Translations under genes and position numbers: made by a program | Assembly: GCA_020726505.1 (NCBI GenBank) | Contig: JAHLEZ010000001.1 | Coordinates: 6,138,001-6,202,000, forward strand | Direction of reading: 5' to 3' | DNA: 64,000 nt | DNA from: Leptodontidium sp. MPI-SDFR-AT-0119 | Lineage: Eukaryota; Ascomycota; Leotiomycetes; Helotiales; Leptodontidiaceae | Notes under the pieces: generated by a model | Databases searched by the model: none | Seen by the model: the letters and a program-made list of their open reading frames with translations, nothing else | What the model was told of the DNA's origin: nothing | Shown here: positions 10,583-23,615 of the stretch, piece after piece | Numbering within the stretch: position 1 is the first letter of the stretch | How the letters are laid out: every line of letters begins with the position of its first letter

Positions 10583-13352
10583 CTACCCAAATTTAAACCC
10601 TCGATTTGGATCCCAAGTTCCTTGCCCACCACTCGCAGGCGGCCATCCCTGCCCCTGGCCTGGGGGACTCTTCTTCCCATCCTGTCCTACCATCCCGCCT
10701 GGCGCTGGACCACCGCCGCCGAATTTAATACCCATCTCCGGATTCCACGTCGCTGGTACAACAGGCGGGCTCTGTCTCGCTCGCTGAGGGACTGGAGCGG
10801 GGATATGAGCATCGTCGTTGTTACTATTGTTCGCCGCGCGAGATGGAGGCTGTGAGTGTGAGGGCGAATTGTAGGTCCGTGGTATAGGCGGGTTAGCTTC
10901 TTGTTGTTGGCGGAGGGTGAGGGAGGAGAGGGGAGGCAGGGAGAGATCGCTATTGAGAAGTGAAATTAGCCGAGTTCTGTAAACAGATGAAATTAACCAG
11001 AAATTAGGGGAAGACTTACGATTCCATCCGCATGGCTTCTTCCCTCCTTTCATATACAAACGCCTTCACGCCATCTCTAAACCTCCCCACAATCTTCGCC
11101 AGGTCGTTATAGAACTTCCTGCCTACCTCCAAGTTACTCACTATCTCCTTGTACTTGAAATACGCATTTTCGAGTTTCTGTAACGCCTGCTCTCTTTCCC
11201 TCGAACTCGTATCGCCTTTCCTAGCTAGCACAAAGGCCTGATTCGCACTCTCGAGCTGACTGGTAAGTCGATCTTGCTCATCGGACTCGGTTTGCAGTCC
11301 AGCGATATCGGCATCGTACTTCGTAAGACGCTGCTCAAAGAAATCCTCAAAATGAGCTGGCACGACAATCTGACTGGGATATTCGCGTTCCAAACGAGCT
11401 GCTTCTGCTAGAATACTACTGTTGATATCATCTTTCTTGGACTTTTCGCGCAGAGTTTCAATCTTCCTCCTCCTCCGGGCTTCGAGACGTGAGAGTTCGT
11501 TGAGGCAGTTTCGCAGGCGCGAGACTTCGCCTTCGATTTTGGGGGGGATGGCAGCGCGACGGCTGCTGGGTACGAAATTGCCAATGTCGCGGTCGGAGCT
11601 AGAGAGGATGCGAAGCATATCTTCGCATTCGCGGAACTTGCTGATGACGAGTTGATCGCTATTATTGGCGCTTTTGAGATATCCATCTATCTCGCCAATC
11701 TGGGCAAAGAGTTTAGTGGCGGCAGATTTAGAATCAAGACGCGTCCATCTGTCTGATCCGTATTTCATGAGAAGTCTTTCATTTTCTGATTGTTCAGCCA
11801 GGAGCAGTTCTCTGCCTTCTGCGAATATAGTATCGTCTGACGCTTTGAGTTTTGCCGTGTCCGAGAAGGATCGCTGAAGCCGATTCAGAGCGTCTGCTTG
11901 CCGTATTTCCTCCGCGTGAGATGTCAGAGTTGGAGGTAGACCCAATGGTTTCTCTAAGGCCTGAAGGGATCCGGGAAGGTTGAGTGAGCTCAGAGTATCA
12001 TGGATCTTGGTTGTAAGGATTTCTAGCTCTTCGATGATGTTGGTGTTGACCAGACGATCCCTCCTTTCTTCGTAGATGCTGGCAGCAACATGGACAGCGA
12101 ATGGTACAAGCTTGGCGAATAGTGGAGGACCAAATTCTCCCTTGTCTCCGATGAAAGACGCTGGCTCTGATATTTCCTTGGGGACTTTGGCAACTGCCAT
12201 ATTCGCACGTTCGAGAGTCTTCAGCTCTGACTTGGGTGGTACGGGGTCTGAAATGTTAGCGAATGTCAACAAAAGCCACGAGAAATTCATACTCAGATAA
12301 ATCAAGTCATTGTCTTTCTCCGCTCTCTTCAGATCCTCTGTAACCTTATTCTTCAACCCATTCAAATCGCCAAGCACTGTCTTATTCAAGTACTTCGCCT
12401 CCTTCAATGCCTCATTGACGCAAGATATACTATCCCTTAATCGCGCAACCTCTTCTCCGTACTTCCTCTTCTCTAAACAATCGCACGCTTGTCGGTATTG
12501 TGCCGCCGCTGCAAAGTGGTGGTGCTTCGCGGTGGTATGGTGTATCCACTCCGAGCTGATCGCCTCGCTCTTCACTCCCCAATCCCCCGCAGCACCATAA
12601 AAATCTGAGACCTTTGCAGCTAGCTTTGCAATCGACGCATCTTTATATCCGTCCATTACTGCTTTCTGCCAGAAACATTCTTGCCCTTGTGCCAGAAGCA
12701 GCTGTTGCAAGGATTCCAATGTAGAATCATCCATGTCCTCTGGGGGAGTAGACCGTAGCTCGGGAATCACTGAGTTCTTGATATGTGATAACACTCCCGC
12801 AGCGAGGCAGAAGTAATTACAAGCCGATCTCAACCCATCTGTAGTCCCACGGTTCGAGGACATAGCTAATTGGGAGTACAGCGCAGCAAGGTTGTAGAGG
12901 ACGTTTGCCAGTTCGAATTTGAGGTTATTTTGGGAAATCGGTCGTTCAGTATTATATCCCAGCGCCGGATACCAAGTGAAATCAACACCAATCTGCCAGT
13001 TCATCAATACATCTCCTGCAAGTTTACCAAGTTGGGACACCCACATCGATAGGGAATTTACCCCCCATCCAAGCCAGCTGCCCAGCATACGCAGAGATCT
13101 TCTTGATGCCGCTCGTATGCGGCTCCCTCACATGTACAGCATCTCTTCGTAGAGCATCGATCACTTCCAGGTCCTGCTTAAACATATCTGGGTGCTGGTC
13201 ATATTTGCTGGAGATGTACTGCTTTATAGCTGTTGAGAGGGACAGGGAATTTGTCTTGCGGAAGGGCAAGGAGAGGATATTACTAGGTAATGTTAGTTCT
13301 GGACTTTGAAAAGAAGAATGTCATTTATCTGCAAATATACTTACCTCGCCAT
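10583..13352 (-). CDS. palA: PalA/Rim20, BRO1-domain ambient-pH signalling protein
   Basis: Five exons (13345-13352, 13045-13282, 12293-12992, 11020-12247, 10583-10949) give 846 residues, matching the length of Aspergillus PalA. Exon 1 is only 8 nt (Met-Ala plus two bases) and rejoins to read MASNILSLPFRK. Splicing restores GKFPID-IGVDF in the BRO1 domain (about residues 1-390, with YLN-PVPPKSEL at the third junction). A long coiled V-domain follows (about 400-720) and then a Pro/Gln/Gly-rich tail. PalA/Rim20 bridges ESCRT-III on endosomes to the transcription factor PacC/Rim101 (binding its YPXL/I motifs) so that alkaline pH triggers PacC cleavage. Introns are 62, 52, 45 and 70 bp. Call is firm; the 8-nt exon is supported by frame and motif only. 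Confidence 0.95.
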
Positions 13353-14123
13353 GGCTGCTACAAGCAGCTTCTTTAGCTGCGTGCTTTTGTTTCTGCTGTG
13401 CACGCGATGCTTGGATATTGCTGCGATGACTTCATCAATTCACGCCTTGAATTCGAGGCACAACATGCCCCTCACCAACAGATGGAGGGGTACCTAGGTA
13501 AAGTCACTGTACTTCCAATTCTTGAATAGATAATTAATACCATGAAAAGGCGTCGATTTCATTGAAGGTGATGATTAATTCAACATTCAATCTGCCTTTG
13601 ATCAGATCCATCAATCTTTTCAATCCTGTTCAGTCTCGAGATTGGCAGGTCGGCCAGGTGCGTATATTTGGTTCCAGGGGCGAGCTACATCGACTTCACC
13701 CGACCCCAAGTTCCTTGCTTTTTATCCTACCCCTTTTCCATCATCAATATTCGGTATCCCAAATTATACATGACAAAAAATATGTCGAAAACTATACAGT
13801 ATCCGCGAGAGGTTGTCCAGCATGCTTATAGCTTCCCCAGTGGACTGGGTGGCCTCCTCAAACAGTCAAACCTCCTTGACGGACTTCTCAGAAGTAACCA
13901 TCTTGAACCAAGTCCTAATATTGCAACACAGACTAGACAACCAGTGCTATTGTGCCATGATGCATCATACGACCTCTTAAACACAGTCTCAATAACGTTG
14001 GAATACGATCCGGGGAGCAGGACCAAGCCCAGCCAGCACCATGTTCCATTTCTTTTATATCACATTCATCGTTTCTAACCACATCGAAACACCTTTCAAG
14101 AGATGTCTGTTAATCTCAACTCC
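13353..14123. other. palA upstream region
   Basis: 770 bp between the palA start and the stop of the next minus-strand gene. Open frames here are short and lack motifs. Nothing else is seen. Confidence 0.6.
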
Positions 14124-14814
14124 TCATTTAATCCCCTTGGCAAGTTTCTCTGTCTTCTTCCTCATTTCCTCCTCCTTCTCTCTCATCCCCTCATCAAACT
14201 CGCTGCCGAAATCCTCTGCATCAGCAATTCTTCGGACTTCAATCGTAGAGCCCTATTATTATGGATATCAGTACATGCCCACAACAGTTTCACAGACTAC
14301 ACATAAACAACATTAATCCAGTTTAAGAGAGCAATAATATCGTTGCACTTGGAAATGAGAGTAAAGGGATAGGTAAGTATACTGACCTCCTCCATACAAG
14401 GACACTTCTCCGCCCATTCCACAGCCTCCTCTACACTACCAACCTTGATAATCCACCATCCACACACCAACTCCTTGACGGGGAATGGACCTGCCACCAC
14501 TTCCGTCTTCTTCTCGGATTCAGGATGCCAGATGATTCTTCTACTGTCGTTTGACGACGGGTGGAGTCCTTCGCCTGCGTGCATGATCCCCGCGGCTACC
14601 ATCGTTTCGTTGTAAGCTGCCATTGCGGAGAAGATCTCGGGGGTTCCGCCTATGGGTGAGCCGTGTTAGCTTGGTACGAAGCTCTTTGGAGGGAGACTTG
14701 AAGAGAATTTTATGCTGATCTGCGTGGCCGAATGAGATCAAATAGGGTTGTGTACTCACCGAGACCAGACTCCGACTGTTTACTCGCACGCATGAAGAGG
14801 ATGAAGCGAGGCAT
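14124..14814 (-). CDS. YCII-domain (YciI-like) protein
   Basis: Three exons (14760-14814, 14387-14649, 14124-14252) give 148 residues. The start MPRFILFMRA, the segment EGLHPS after an alternating MAAYNETMVAAG helix, the GPFPVKELVCGWWII strand and the CPCMEE helix cap are the signatures of the YCII/DGPF-type dimeric alpha-beta barrel. The last exon lies behind a 134-bp intron and encodes a charged, helical Glu/Lys tail. Members include small cytosolic enzymes with poorly known substrates; related bacterial proteins include a chloromuconolactone dehalogenase-like group. Function beyond the fold is unknown. The last exon is inferred from splice sites and a smooth continuation of the conserved C-terminal strand. 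Confidence 0.85.
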
Positions 14815-15537
14815 TTTTGTAGGTAGGATTCCGAATCTAAAGTCATCAGCTTGATTCAAAGAATATGGATGAGGTTGAAGATTGGCTATGGCAGAGAATT
14901 GAAGAAGCCAGACATACTATGCGAAACTCCAGGGGTAGGTGGGGTTGTGGTGTTTAAAACTGTAAGTATTCTTCTCTTCTAGTTGTCTGAGCAATCTAGT
15001 TCGATTCAAGTCAAATGGAGTGAAGAACCGCAAAGCTCAGAGGATGACAGCATTGGTATTTATACTTGGTTGTCTTACATGCCCTCCTCAATTCCAAGAC
15101 GTCGATCCAAGCAAGCCATCAGGCAGCAAACAGCCCCAAGCCATCTGTTCCAAGGTTCTCCTGTCTTCGCCCGCCTTTCCCCTCACGCTTAAATTCTCAC
15201 ACCTAATTTTGTGCTCTTTTCCCTTACTCGAGTACCCCTCATCGCGAACAGATCGCGAGCTCTCGTGACGAACGGGAGCGGAGCGGGATGATTATGTCCC
15301 GAGCTTACATTGCTCACTCCTCTTCCTCAAATAGCTTAATCTGAGTTCACGATAAGATATGCTGTATTCATGCTAACAACTCCTTGGGTATTGTAAAATG
15401 CCCCTGTATCAGGAACCTGGTAGCAGCGAGCTACACCTGTGACATTCCACAGAAGGTCTCTAATCCAAAAGACGCCGTTCAATGCAATTCCCGAGATATT
15501 TCTTTCTCAACACGAGGTAAATCCAATCCATGCATGC
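14815..15537. other. Intergenic
   Basis: 720 bp between two minus-strand genes. It contains the upstream region of the YCII gene and the 3' region of the nicotinate phosphoribosyltransferase gene. No gene, RNA or clear repeat is seen. Confidence 0.6.
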
Positions 15538-16992
15538 TCACTTCTCCCACCTGTGAGCCTCATCGCCTAGGCTCCAGTCCTTCTCTTCGTAACCGAGCTC
15601 CTTCTTGACCTTCTTAACTGTCTCCTGATCACCAGTATTCTTACCAATGTTGTCACTGATCTTGATCGCCTGGTTTCCAGCAGCTGAGCTCAACTTGATG
15701 ACAATATTGAGGGGAGTTGACTTCAGGCCAGTCTCGAGGTGGATGAAGTCGTTGGTGAAGAATGTCCCAACACCAAATGAACAGTTGAAGCCAGCATCTT
15801 CTGAGATCTTCTTGTACTCGAGACAAGTATCAATGTTTAATGAGTCCGAGAAAACGATGGTTTTCTTAGTTGTGATGCCTGCTTTGTCGTAGAACTCTCG
15901 CATCACGTTGACAAAATTAGCTGGATCACCAGAATCCTGCCGAACTCCTGTAAACACCTCTGCGAAAGTCTTGGTTGAGCCACTAGTAGTGTCGCCTGAT
16001 GTTTCCGACACGTTCGTGGAATCTGACAATGCTGGCTTTGGAAGTTCGCCGATAGGCTCGTTGAAAGCTCTCAGGAAGATCGGGGTGCCGAATGTGTCCG
16101 TGAGAGCAATGCCCAAAACGCCTTCACCAAAGCAACCAACCCAGTAACTCAATGCTGCCTTTGTAGCCGACTCATAGTTTCCAGTGATAGCCGCAACTCC
16201 CATGAACCATTCATGGGCAACGGTGCCGATGGGGGGTATTCCAAACCTCATAGCCAAGTGAACATTGCTCGTCCCGGAGATTTGACCAGGCAAGCCCTTA
16301 GCCTCGCCCTCCTTCTTTGCCTTGACGAGTCCACGAAATACCAGCGCCTGCGTATGGTAGTCTCTCCTCCGTCTTGTACCAAATTCTGATACGATACAGC
16401 CTGCTTCCAGGAGGCGCATTCCCTTTCCAAGAGCCTTCTCCTCTTGCCCATCATATGTCCAATCTGTATCCATGAACTTGAAGTATGCCTCACTGGTCAG
16501 AGCCAACAAAGGAATCTCGTAGAGAATGGTTTCGACCCATAGTCCCTTGATCTTCAGGTCGACCTCTCCAATATCGCTAGCACTCCCCGTGTCAGTCTCA
16601 GCTGTGAACGAGGCTACGACTTGCTCGCGCGGGTTCAGGCGGAAGTCTTTGAGAAAGTCGAGGTACGGCTTGTTAAGGTACTTGCACGTCGACTGGAGGA
16701 AGCGCAGTTCGTCGTTGGAGAGGGCAATGTTTCCGAGCTCTGTTTGCGCAATTAGTATAGCGCCGGGTGCCGGGTAGATAATGAATTGCTACCTACTATT
16801 AATCTGAGTCTGTAGCCACAGGAAGGCTTCTCGCGATAGTTTCTTCTCCGGGGTTCTGTTCTTGAAGGCGTAAGTGACTTCGACTTTGGGAAAATACTTC
16901 AGGACGGCGCATTGCATGGTGAGCTTGTACAGGTCGGTATCCAGGAAGGAGATGACTCCCTCCGGGAAGGGGGAGGAGCTATTGAAGTCCAT
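15538..16992 (-). CDS. NPT1: Nicotinate phosphoribosyltransferase
   Basis: Two exons (16797-16992, 15538-16739) with a 57-bp intron give 465 residues. I start at the ATG in CCACCATGG; the frame extends a few codons upstream but only to a TTG. Family marks are SFLDTDLYKLTMQ near the N-terminus, VEVTYAFKNRTP, FGTRRRRD, the phosphohistidine region GTVAHEWFMG, VRQDSGDP and the C-terminal FGVGTFFTND. The enzyme joins nicotinate to PRPP to form nicotinate mononucleotide in the Preiss-Handler NAD salvage route, using ATP to phosphorylate the active-site His. An inserted Ser/Thr-rich loop (SDSTNVSETSGDTTSGS) lies before the PRPP site. The gene making the same product de novo sits 2.6 kb away at 19.5-20.5 kb. 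Confidence 0.95.
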
Positions 16993-17850
16993 GGTGGGGG
17001 TCAAGTAGAGAGGGGACGTAAGATGCTCAAGTCCAAAGTGTCTAGAGTTAGGTAGTATTGCAAGACTTGAGAACAGATTGTGAAGAAATGGAAGAAATGG
17101 AAGTGATGTAAGAGATGGAAGATGGACGGTTTCGAATGATAATGTAAGATAATTGGAATGGTAGTGGGGGGAGAGGTGGGGGAGCTAACGAGGCTCCAGG
17201 AACGGAGATATTGTACTGTACCTAGGTAATTAACAAGTACGAGTACGGCATTGATTACAGACAGACCTTGCCCTTTTGGGTGAATCGAAATATTATAAGC
17301 CCAGGCAAGGCTGCACCTTGATAGTCCGAGATAGAAGTTGAATTATTCCGAGGCCTTTGCAGACTCGGATTTCGGATTTATTTGCTTCATTCTAAAAATG
17401 AACCTATTACCACCAGATATGCATTCACCATAAACGAACCTATTTCCGCCTTCGTCCCAGTATATGTATATATCTGCTGTATTCATGCTGACAGTACCTC
17501 TGTGCATCACCTTGGAGGGGTAAACAGGGACCCCTCCGTTGCAAGAGCCTGTGCTGTGATTTGCTCGCCAGCGATGTCGGGCTCCACTACTCAAGTAGTA
17601 CAGTGTGAATGGAATGCCCAGCCCTGCAATCGGATCCCGTCGCCAAAAAAAAACACTTTTCATGCGTCCCGTGAATTGCCTCGTTTACCCCTCCATATTC
17701 TCTTTCCACTTCCCTCCCTTCTCCATACTTCCTTCATATCGTACTATCTGTCGATATTCCTATAAAACCTGCAGGTCTTCTGCTATTTCCTCTTCTTCTA
17801 AATTACAAGACATCTTCCGAAACCACCCTCTTCCAATACCCTCATTCAAG
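16993..17850. promoter_or_regulatory. Divergent promoter, NPT1 and spermidine synthase
   Basis: 860 bp between two divergent housekeeping genes. The part near 17690-17850 is CT-rich, as usual upstream of highly expressed fungal genes. No gene is seen. Confidence 0.5.
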
Positions 17851-19286
<1,436 letters not shown>

Positions 19287-19551
19287 GATGGTTATTTTCT
19301 TCTGGCAAATAGGGGCGGTGGATTGGGGTGAGGAAATCATTGGAAATGATTGCTATGATACCATGATGGTGACGGGAGTGGATGGATGTGATGATACAAA
19401 AATTCCTTTTGCGGTGCTTTCTTGATGGGAAATACTTCAATCTCACGTAGACTTGATGGGCAGACACCTTGACTCTGCTAAGTGTTGCATATGAATCAGA
19501 TTACTTCTGAAAAGATTTTTTCATATATATGTGAGCGATGCGATGTTTCGA

Positions 19552-20491
19552 CTAAGGCGCGTGATCTATCTTCAGCGAGAAATCTACATGGGGTACACCT
19601 TGATGTATAGAACTCGTCGAGATGATGTCGATATCTGAGTTACGCAGTCAGCACTGAAAGGCATATATCACTTGACTTACCATTGTTAATATAAGTCCCG
19701 ACATTCTCCGCCGTCAAACCACCACTGCACTCAAGCAAGAACTCCCTCTTGCCAGCCCACCTCTGCTTAATACTCTGGGCCGCAACTTTCAACCCCTCTC
19801 CATCGAAATTGTCCAACATAATAATATCCGCACCGGCAGCAATCGCCTCATCAGCATCCTTCTCACTATCCACTTCGACCTCAATCTTCAGCGCAAAACC
19901 ACCCACCGACTTCGCCGCCTTAACAGCCTCGGTAATACTCCCCTTTGCCCAGATATGGTTATCCTTCAACATAATCATACTCGATAGATCATGTCTATGT
20001 CCATCCACACCTCCAACCAACATACCATATTTCTCCACCAATCTGAACCCCGGCGTCGTCTTCCTCGTCCCAGCTAATATGCCTTTATACCCCGCCTTCC
20101 TAACCAGCTCATCCACAGCTCTCGATTTCGTCGCCACGCCTGAACACCGACTCAGCGTATTCAGAGCAACTCGCTCTCCAAGTAAAAGTTTCCGCACCGG
20201 GCCAGTGACGGTAGCCACTGCGATCTTGCCCGCAGATCCAGGATCAACCACCGATCCTTCTTCCAGGTGCCATTTCACAGTACACCCGGCTTGTGCGAAT
20301 ACCTCGTCGAAAAACGGCACACCCGCGAGCACGCCTTTCGATTTCCCGTACAGGGTAGCGGTTCGTTCGCTGTCGCCGACGACGAAGCCGCCGTAGTCGA
20401 AGGATGGTGTGTCTTCTGCGAACCAGGCCGTGATTTGCGATTTCCAGTGTACCGGCAGCAAATCTGCAGGGTTTCCGTATTGCGATGCCAT
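19552..20491 (-). CDS. BNA6: Quinolinate phosphoribosyltransferase (nicotinate-nucleotide pyrophosphorylase)
   Basis: Two exons (19681-20491, 19552-19634) give 297 residues. The 46-bp intron (GTAAGT) rejoins the protein as [13 protein letters not shown], giving the conserved C-terminal strand ending VDFSLKI. Motifs include FDYGGFVV, the PRPP and quinolinate-binding [10 protein letters not shown] (141-150), [17 protein letters not shown] and KDNHI (176-180), then [13 protein letters not shown] and MLDN. The enzyme converts quinolinate plus PRPP to nicotinate mononucleotide, the last step unique to de novo NAD synthesis from tryptophan. It is convergent with spermidine synthase (265 bp apart) and shares a 228-bp promoter with the dihydroorotate dehydrogenase gene. 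Confidence 0.96.
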
Positions 20492-20719
20492 TTTCTTTGA
20501 ATGTTGGGGTTTGGATTTCGTACTCAGTGGAGAAATGGAGGGGTAAAGACGAGGCTGATGATTATTGAGTCGGCAAGCTTACATAATGCATTTAGCGCCC
20601 CACTATTGGCCGGAGCGACCCAGACTTCGAGGTCCTAACTGCGAAGTGCTGTGCCTGGTTTTGATCATTCAACCAAGCTGCAATTGAAGAACCACAGCCT
20701 CTCAATTGCGCTCTCAACC
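20492..20719. promoter_or_regulatory. Compact bidirectional promoter
   Basis: Only 228 bp separate the start codons of the quinolinate phosphoribosyltransferase (minus) and dihydroorotate dehydrogenase (plus) genes. Both use PRPP-linked nucleotide chemistry, so shared control is plausible but is inference. Confidence 0.5.
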
Positions 20720-22336
20720 ATGGCGCCTACATCACTCCGTCTCCTGCGCTTCTCGCAAACCCCTACTCGACGTATCATTCTCTCTCAGTCGCGCACAGCT
20801 CTCCTCCCGCGAACAGCCGTCCAATTTTCTCGCCCCGCCTCAACAACAGCAGCAGCAGCGGCAGACGCCAGCTCCCTCGTTACCCGCCTCAAGAATCTGC
20901 TATACGGCACTTCGATATCCCTCTTCGCCGTCTTTAGCTACCTCTATATCACCGATACGCGAGCGAGTGTGCATCAATGGCTCGTGGTTCCCACTCTGCG
21001 GTTGGTATATCCCGACGCGGAGGATGCGCACCATGCTGGGACCAAAGCCCTCAAAGCTTTATATTCCCTGAACCTACACGCTCGGGAGCGTAGCTCGAAG
21101 AAGGAAGATGCGGATTTGAGTGTCGTGGTGTATGGACAGAAATTACAAAACCCGATTGGGACATCTGCGGGCATCGATAAACTGGCTGAGGTTCCGGATG
21201 CGTTGTTCGCGCTTGGTCCGGCGATTGTGGAGGTTGGAGGAACGACACCTTTACCGCAAGATGGGAACCCGAAACCGAGAGTCTTTAGACTGCCGAGTCG
21301 GAACTCGATGATCAATCGGTATGGACTGAACTCCAAAGGAGCGGATGATATGGCTAGGACGCTGCGGGAACGAGTCCGCGCGTTTGCGTTCCGTAGCGGC
21401 TATGGAATTGGAGATGATGCTGAGGAGTTCGTGCTGAATGGTGGTGCGGGTGTGCCGCCGGGAAGTCTGACGGAGGGGAAGATGCTCTTAGTGCAGGTTG
21501 CTAAGAATAAGGATACGAAGGATGATGATATCGAGGCTGTGAAGAGGGATTATGTTTACTGCGTTGAGAGGCTGGCTCCTTATGCGGATATCCTCGTCGT
21601 CAATGTCAGTAGTCCGAATACCCCAGGTTTACGGACACTGCAGAGGGTAGAACCTCTGACTAGGATTCTGGAAGGTGTGGTTGGAGCTGCAAAATCGGCG
21701 AGGAGGAAATCCCCACCGAAGGTCATGGTCAAAGTCTCACCAGACGAAGATCAAGATGAGCAGATTGAGGGAATTGTGGAGGCTATCTGGAAGAGTGGTG
21801 TCGATGGAGTGATTGTTGGAAATACGACAAATCGAAGAGACAACATTCTCCCTAGAGACCTGCCCTTAACGCCAAAGGAGAAGGAGGTACTCAGCGAGAA
21901 GGGAGGTCTGTCCGGTCCACATATGTTCGAAAGAACACTGGGACTGGTCAAACGCTACAGACAACTCCTCGACCAAGGCCCACCTCCCGAGCCCACACAA
22001 CCCTCAGAAACAGAAGAACCCGCGAAACCTGTCGCTGTTGGAGACAAGGGCGACCAGCTCGGCTCCAAAATCGCCGAGAAGCTCGAATCGACCAAAGAAG
22101 TCGTGACCAGCGCCGTTTCCGCGGCGGTCTCCGGCATCAAAGATTCTGCGAGCGGGAAACCGCATGAGCAGAAAGTCATCTTTGCCACAGGTGGTATCAC
22201 GAATGGTAAGCAGGCTTTGGAGATCCTGAATGCGGGCGCAAGTGTGGCGCAGGTTTATACAGCGCTTGTTTATGGAGGCTCGGGGACGATTACGAAGATT
22301 AAGAAGGAGATGAGGGAGGAGATTCAGAAGAGGTAG
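20720..22336 (+). CDS. URA9: Dihydroorotate dehydrogenase, class 2, mitochondrial
   Basis: Single-exon protein of 538 residues from the ATG in CAACCATGG. An open frame continues 23 codons upstream but begins with GTG, so I do not use it. Residues 1-45 are Arg/Ser/Thr-rich without acids, as in a mitochondrial presequence, followed by a membrane segment (about 62-79). The FMN barrel carries NPIGTSAGIDK, VGGTTPLPQDGNPKPR, NRYGLNSKG and the class-2 catalytic serine motif NVSSPNTPGLR, then GVIVGNTT and FATGGITNG. It oxidises dihydroorotate to orotate and passes electrons to ubiquinone at the inner membrane. An insert of about 80 residues rich in Pro, Glu and Lys between KRYRQLL and VIFATGG is characteristic of fungal members. 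Confidence 0.96.
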   Translation: MAPTSLRLLRFSQTPTRRIILSQSRTALLPRTAVQFSRPASTTAAAAADASSLVTRLKNLLYGTSISLFAVFSYLYITDTRASVHQWLVVPTLRLVYPDAEDAHHAGTKALKALYSLNLHARERSSKKEDADLSVVVYGQKLQNPIGTSAGIDKLAEVPDALFALGPAIVEVGGTTPLPQDGNPKPRVFRLPSRNSMINRYGLNSKGADDMARTLRERVRAFAFRSGYGIGDDAEEFVLNGGAGVPPGSLTEGKMLLVQVAKNKDTKDDDIEAVKRDYVYCVERLAPYADILVVNVSSPNTPGLRTLQRVEPLTRILEGVVGAAKSARRKSPPKVMVKVSPDEDQDEQIEGIVEAIWKSGVDGVIVGNTTNRRDNILPRDLPLTPKEKEVLSEKGGLSGPHMFERTLGLVKRYRQLLDQGPPPEPTQPSETEEPAKPVAVGDKGDQLGSKIAEKLESTKEVVTSAVSAAVSGIKDSASGKPHEQKVIFATGGITNGKQALEILNAGASVAQVYTALVYGGSGTITKIKKEMREEIQKR

Positions 22337-23615
22337 AGGAGGGAGGAGAGTGAGGAGGATGGTATGTATATATGTGAGTATAGATGAATTGATTGGCCTT
22401 GAATCTTTATGAGATGTTCATGTGCAGATGGGCTTTGGTAAATTTACTTATCGTGGCATCGAAAACAGTTGCAAGTTGTCTTTGTTTACACTCTCGGTTC
22501 GAAGCAACCCCCTGCGCAAGCGAAGTCCACAGGCTCCACTTGATTAGAAGTCAGCTTTCCATTTTCCAGTTCAGCAGTCAGTCCAAAGTATAATCCAGAT
22601 ATCTTACCTGTCTTACCAACAATGCCATTCTCTCACAGTTTTCATGTCGGAGTTGAAGTTGATTCGCTCTAATTCTTCCACTTATTTGACCAGTCATTTC
22701 AACTTCTACCTCTTATTGCATCTCTTTATAAATGCCACAATCCCCCGGAGAGCCCACCCACTCCAATTAGACGACTCTCAATATTCCTGTCATTGAACAC
22801 AGTAATTCGATAGCCAGTCTTGCATCCCTAGTGCAATAGTTGGAGGCCTTAACCTACCCACTCAAGACGCCTAGCGTTGCATTGTCGTTGTCTACCTGCC
22901 CCTTGTCAACTCGCCTAACACCTGGCCATTTCTCAGACGTCCGAGAACGAGACGCTCATGTCCTTGGTCATGGCCTTGTCTCGACTGGAAATCCCAATGC
23001 CTGCCTTGAGTGCGGTACAGTACAACTTCCCACGAAGCATTCAAACAAAGCCCAGTCGCTGTCCCATAGAAGTTACTGTGACGTCCCAAACTCCTCATTA
23101 TAGGGCAATTGGTAAGAGAGAGACGCTTTTATCCCTACCAAAGGCAGGGCAGGTAGACCAGACCCTCCGACTGGCGTATAAATACAACAATCTAGATCTT
23201 CCATACTTTGCAAAGAAGAAGCTTGTTCCGGAAAGAAGTGAAGCATAATTAACTTTATCTGGGGCTGAGTCGCGAGCTTCTTCGCAGGGCGGCGGGTGAT
23301 GTTTCTAGCGTCGCTCCGGGTAAATTTCTCCATCAATCAGGAAGGAGTGCTGCCCGCCTCCCCTCACAACCCCACCACCCCTCCCCTCCATGCCCCTCTC
23401 CCTTCAACGCCGTCGGAAGGAATTCTCCCTTGGCAGGAACCCCAGACCAGACCTCAGACCTAGGTATATAGCTGCAACTCTTCCCTCTCGGCCTTGCTCC
23501 CACTTTTTCTTTTCTTTCTTCCTTATTCTTCTGCTCTGTATATCTGCAATTGACAAACTTCACTCACATCCATCACATTTCCACACACATCTAACCCCAC
23601 CACCCCTCCTTCAAG
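22337..23615. promoter_or_regulatory. Long upstream region of L-galactonate dehydratase gene
   Basis: 1.28 kb without a convincing gene. CT-rich tracts lie at 23370-23600 just before the start codon. One TTGGAGG (reverse CCTCCAA, 22840-22846) fits the CCNCCAA core described for the galacturonate regulator GaaR, but a single match of this length is expected by chance. Confidence 0.4.

Noticed and set aside
20651..20719. N-terminal extension of dihydroorotate dehydrogenase
   Set aside because: The frame begins with GTG, whereas ATG at 20720 has a good context and gives a proper mitochondrial presequence.
22840..22846. GaaR-like CCTCCAA site upstream of lgd1
   Set aside because: A single seven-base match with one free position is expected by chance in 1.3 kb; mentioned only as weak.
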